Assembly (NCBI GenBank): GCA_027041035.1
Contig: JALULB010000236.1
Location: 1 to 9,160 of the forward strand
Source of the DNA: Sedimenticola sp.
GTDB lineage: Bacteria; Pseudomonadota; Gammaproteobacteria; Chromatiales; Chromatiaceae
DNA length: 9,160 nucleotides
Direction of reading: 5' to 3'
Under the pieces are notes generated by a model. That model had not been told where the DNA came from and ran no database searches. It saw only the letters and a program-made list of their open reading frames with translations. Positions 7,355 to 9,160 of this stretch are shown here, piece after piece. Both the position numbers and the translations under genes were made by a program. Positions within the stretch are counted from its first letter, which is position 1. Every line of letters begins with the position of its first letter.

Positions 7355-8303
7355 CTGGCGGCCCGCCGCGACCCCCGAGGTACTGCAACGACGCGCCCGG
7401 ATGTTGGCCGACATTCGGGCTTTTTTTGCCGCGCGGCACGTCCTGGAGGTACACACGCCGGTGCTGTCCGCGCGGGGCAACCCCGATGCGGCGATCGACA
7501 GTCTGCACTGCGAGGTACGGGTCCCCGGTGTCGCGGCGGAAGCCCGATATTACCTGCATACCTCGCCGGAATTCGCGATGAAGCGGCTGCTCGCGGCCGG
7601 CAGCGGCGATATCTATCAGATCTGCCCGGTATTCCGCGATGGCGAGGCCGGACGTTACCACAGTCCGGAGTTCACCCTGCTGGAATGGTACCGGCTGGGC
7701 TTCGACTACCAGCGGCTGATGGACGAGGTTGCCGCGTTGCTGCGGCGCTTGCTCGGCGCCCAGCTGCCCGAGCGGCGGCTGGCCTACCGCGACGCCTTCC
7801 TTGAGTACCTGGGCGTGGACCCCGCGCGCCTCGATGTCGCGGCGCTGCGCCGCTTGGCATCTGATCGGGGCCTGGATGTCAGTGGACTGGAACTGGATCG
7901 AGATGCCTGGCTGAACCTGCTGATGAGCCATTGCATCGAACCGGGTTTCCCGCGCGAAACCCTGGTGTTCGTCCACGACTGGCCCGCGTCGCAGGCCTCG
8001 CTGGCGCGCCTGTCCGCCGACGGCAGCGCGGAGCGTTTCGAGCTGTACCTGAACGGCGTCGAGCTGGCGAACGGCTTCAGCGAGTTGCGCGATGTCGACG
8101 AACAACGCCGTCGTTTCGAGCAGGACAACCAGCGGCGGCGCGCCAGCGGGCAGCCGGTGATACCCCTGGACGAGGCCTTTCTCGCGGCGCTGGAAGCGGG
8201 CCTGCCGGAATGCGCCGGTGTCGCGGTCGGCGTGGATCGCCTGCTGATGCTGGCGACCCACGGTGAACACCTCCACGATGTCCTGAGTTTCCCGATCGCC
8301 TGA
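7347..8303 (+). CDS. epmA: EF-P lysyl-lysine ligase EpmA (PoxA/GenX, LysRS-like)
   Basis: EpmA is a paralogue of the lysyl-tRNA synthetase catalytic core. It activates (R)-beta-lysine with ATP and transfers it to Lys34 of EF-P instead of to tRNA. The 318-residue product has only the class II synthetase core, without the N-terminal anticodon-binding domain. Visible are the motif 1 region ([21 protein letters not shown]), the [14 protein letters not shown] segment, motif 2 ([20 protein letters not shown], about 95-114), [11 protein letters not shown], the [16 protein letters not shown] segment and motif 3 ([12 protein letters not shown], about 291-302). In motif 3 an Ala (293) stands where LysRS has Gly, a known EpmA-type change. 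The ATG at 7347 gives MTDWRPAA, which fits the family start; a GTG at 7323 and ATG at 7329 in the same frame would add 8 or 6 residues. AAGG directly abuts the ATG, too close for a normal ribosome-binding site, which favours coupling to efp. Confidence 0.96.
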   Translation: MTDWRPAATPEVLQRRARMLADIRAFFAARHVLEVHTPVLSARGNPDAAIDSLHCEVRVPGVAAEARYYLHTSPEFAMKRLLAAGSGDIYQICPVFRDGEAGRYHSPEFTLLEWYRLGFDYQRLMDEVAALLRRLLGAQLPERRLAYRDAFLEYLGVDPARLDVAALRRLASDRGLDVSGLELDRDAWLNLLMSHCIEPGFPRETLVFVHDWPASQASLARLSADGSAERFELYLNGVELANGFSELRDVDEQRRRFEQDNQRRRASGQPVIPLDEAFLAALEAGLPECAGVAVGVDRLLMLATHGEHLHDVLSFPIA

Positions 8304-8439
8304 CCACCCCCCACGATCCGCTCGGCGCTGCGGGCGATCCCCGTCCCGCTGCAAGCATTTCCCGCGCCACGCGGTCATCCCTGTGGAGCGGGCATTCCCG
8401 TCCGTCATCCTTTTGCCAAGAGACTTTCGAGGAGATCAA

Positions 8440-8697
8440 ATGAAACATTCCATCGTACTCAGCGCGGCGATCGGCGCGCTTCTGACCACGGGTGTTGCCG
8501 GCACCGCGCTCGCCGCGAAACCCGGTTTCGAGAAATGCACGGGCATCGTCAAGGCCGGGCAGAACGATTGTGGAACCTCCGGTCATGCCTGCGCCGGGCA
8601 GGCGAGCAAGGACAGCGCGCCGGATGAATGGATCTACGTGCCCATCGGTACCTGCGAGAAGATCGTCGGTGGCAAGGTCAAGCAGCCGAAGAAGTAA
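8440..8697 (+). CDS. bufA1: BufA1-type bufferin (DUF2282 periplasmic copper-binding peptide precursor)
   Basis: This 85-residue precursor matches the DUF2282 family, described as bufferins: exported peptides whose cysteines are partly converted to thiooxazoles by a DUF692 enzyme (BufB) with a DUF2063 partner (BufC), and which bind copper in the periplasm. An N-terminal signal peptide is clear (MKH, a hydrophobic core, and ALA-A with cleavage near residues 25/26). The mature part carries the four family cysteines Cys33 (EKCTG), Cys44 (QNDCGTSGH), Cys51 (HACAGQA) and Cys72 (GTCEKIVGG), and the [13 protein letters not shown] segment. The start is set by a strong GGAG just upstream of the ATG at 8440; a longer in-frame ATG at 8383 would bury the signal peptide. 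The next gene is doxX, a common bufferin neighbour. No BufB or BufC gene is inside the window. Confidence 0.9.
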   Translation: MKHSIVLSAAIGALLTTGVAGTALAAKPGFEKCTGIVKAGQNDCGTSGHACAGQASKDSAPDEWIYVPIGTCEKIVGGKVKQPKK

Positions 8698-8704
8698 CAT
8701 CCTG

Positions 8705-8734
8705 CCGCTCGGCGCCCGGACGGGCGCCGAGCGG
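8705..8734 (+). terminator. Strong GC-rich hairpin between bufA1 and doxX (attenuator or mRNA 3' end)
   Basis: CCGCTCGGCGCCCG (8705-8718) pairs perfectly with 8721-8734, a 14-bp almost all-GC stem with a minimal loop that in practice opens to GGAC. It begins 7 bases after the bufA1 stop. The following bases are TCGTTG, not a T-run, so it is a weak intrinsic terminator at best. More likely it protects the 3' end of the bufA1 message or attenuates read-through, letting the small peptide be made in excess over the downstream genes. Confidence 0.6.
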
Positions 8735-8764
8735 TCGTTGCCCTCTGAGTACCAAGGAGTTCCG

Positions 8765-9160
8765 ATGTCCGTATTACAGACTCTCGCCAAGCCCTATGGG
8801 CTCTTCACCCGGCTGCTGGACGGGTTGGCGCCGCTGTTCGATCTGGCGGTGCGCCTGTGGGTGGCCTGGGCCTTCATCAAGTCCGGCCTGACCAAGATCC
8901 AGAGCTGGGAGACGACCAAGATGCTCTTCGAGTACGAATACAACGTGCCGCTGTTGTCGCCGGAGCACGCGGCGCTGCTCGGTACCCTTGCGGAGTTGAG
9001 CCTGCCGCTGCTGGTGGCGGTCGGCCTGCTCGGCCGCGCGTCGGCATTGGGGTTGTTCGTCTTCAATGCCGTCGCGGTGTATGCCTATTCCAGCTTCCTG
9101 TTCAGCGGTGAGGGCGCCGCCGGCTTGCAACAGCATATTCTGTGGGGAACGATGCTGTTG
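8765..9160 (+). CDS. DoxX-family membrane protein, 3' truncated by the window
   Basis: The frame is open from an ATG at 8765, preceded by a strong AAGGAG (8754-8759), to the last base: 132 codons with no stop. The protein is a DoxX-like integral membrane protein. A first hydrophobic helix at about 25-44 ends in the family's SGLTKI motif (40-45). After a short polar stretch containing FEYEYNVPLLSPEHAA come two more helices, at about 71-89 (TLAELSLPLLVAVGLL) and 92-112, and the start of a fourth (HILWGTMLL). DoxX proteins are often encoded in bufferin operons with DUF2282, DUF692 and DUF2063 genes; their role there is not settled, and a redox or electron-transfer link is an inference. Its place 67 bases after bufA1 on the same strand supports one transcription unit. 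It should need only a few more codons to finish. Confidence 0.88.
   Translation, partial: MSVLQTLAKPYGLFTRLLDGLAPLFDLAVRLWVAWAFIKSGLTKIQSWETTKMLFEYEYNVPLLSPEHAALLGTLAELSLPLLVAVGLLGRASALGLFVFNAVAVYAYSSFLFSGEGAAGLQQHILWGTMLL

Noticed and set aside
7302..8408. A 368-codon minus-strand frame opposite epmA
   Set aside because: epmA has all class II synthetase motifs; the opposite strand has none and is a codon-bias shadow.
8362..8414. An intrinsic terminator after epmA from small GC hairpins (8362-8374, 8389-8400) and a TTTT at 8411
   Set aside because: The stems are only 4-5 bp and the T-run is short and 10 bases away; this is too weak to call.
8774..9136. A 120-codon minus-strand frame at the right end
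   Set aside because: The plus-strand DoxX frame has a strong AAGGAG site, hydrophobic helices and the SGLTKI motif, and simply lacks its stop because the window ends.

Overview
The window looks like a chromosomal piece of a GC-rich gammaproteobacterium that makes type IV pili. Three things point there: a FimX/FimW-like pair of c-di-GMP receptor genes, the EpmA/EpmB form of elongation factor P modification, and the HrpB helicase. Gene order and protein style suggest a purple-sulfur-bacterium or Pseudomonas-like relative, but the sequence alone does not fix the genus. No mobile element, CRISPR array, tRNA or rRNA is visible. The window appears to start at a contig end, because its first 28 bases are a perfect inverted copy of bases 65-92.

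Layout: (1) 1-1236 (+), the 3' part of hrpB, an ATP-dependent RNA helicase homologue. (2) 1223-3352 (-), fimX, a four-domain protein (REC-like, PAS, GGDEF, EAL) with both catalytic domains degenerate. It converges on hrpB with a 14-base overlap. (3) 3353-3622, a leader region with a long nested hairpin (3411-3474). (4) 3623-5446 (-), a PilZ-like gene resembling FimW. (5) about 5447-5753, an AT-richer upstream region of that gene. (6) 5754-6752 (-), epmB. (7) 6782-7354 (+) efp and 7347-8303 (+) epmA, divergent from epmB. (8) 8440-8697 (+), a small exported DUF2282/BufA1-type bufferin, and from 8765 to the window end (+) a DoxX-family membrane protein, separated by a strong GC-rich hairpin.

How the genes work together: fimW-like and fimX encode two c-di-GMP effectors for polar type IV pilus assembly and surface attachment. 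efp, epmA and epmB form a compact locus: EpmB isomerises lysine to beta-lysine, EpmA attaches it to Lys34 of EF-P, and modified EF-P relieves ribosome stalling at polyproline. The BufA1-DoxX pair is the start of a copper-buffering (bufferin) operon whose maturation genes bufB (DUF692) and bufC (DUF2063) are expected just beyond the right edge.

I found no wholly new system. The most useful second looks are the nested hairpin upstream of fimX, the heavily decayed active sites of FimX, the PilZ-like protein without an RxxxR motif, the hairpin between bufA1 and doxX, and the fold-back sequence at the left end.
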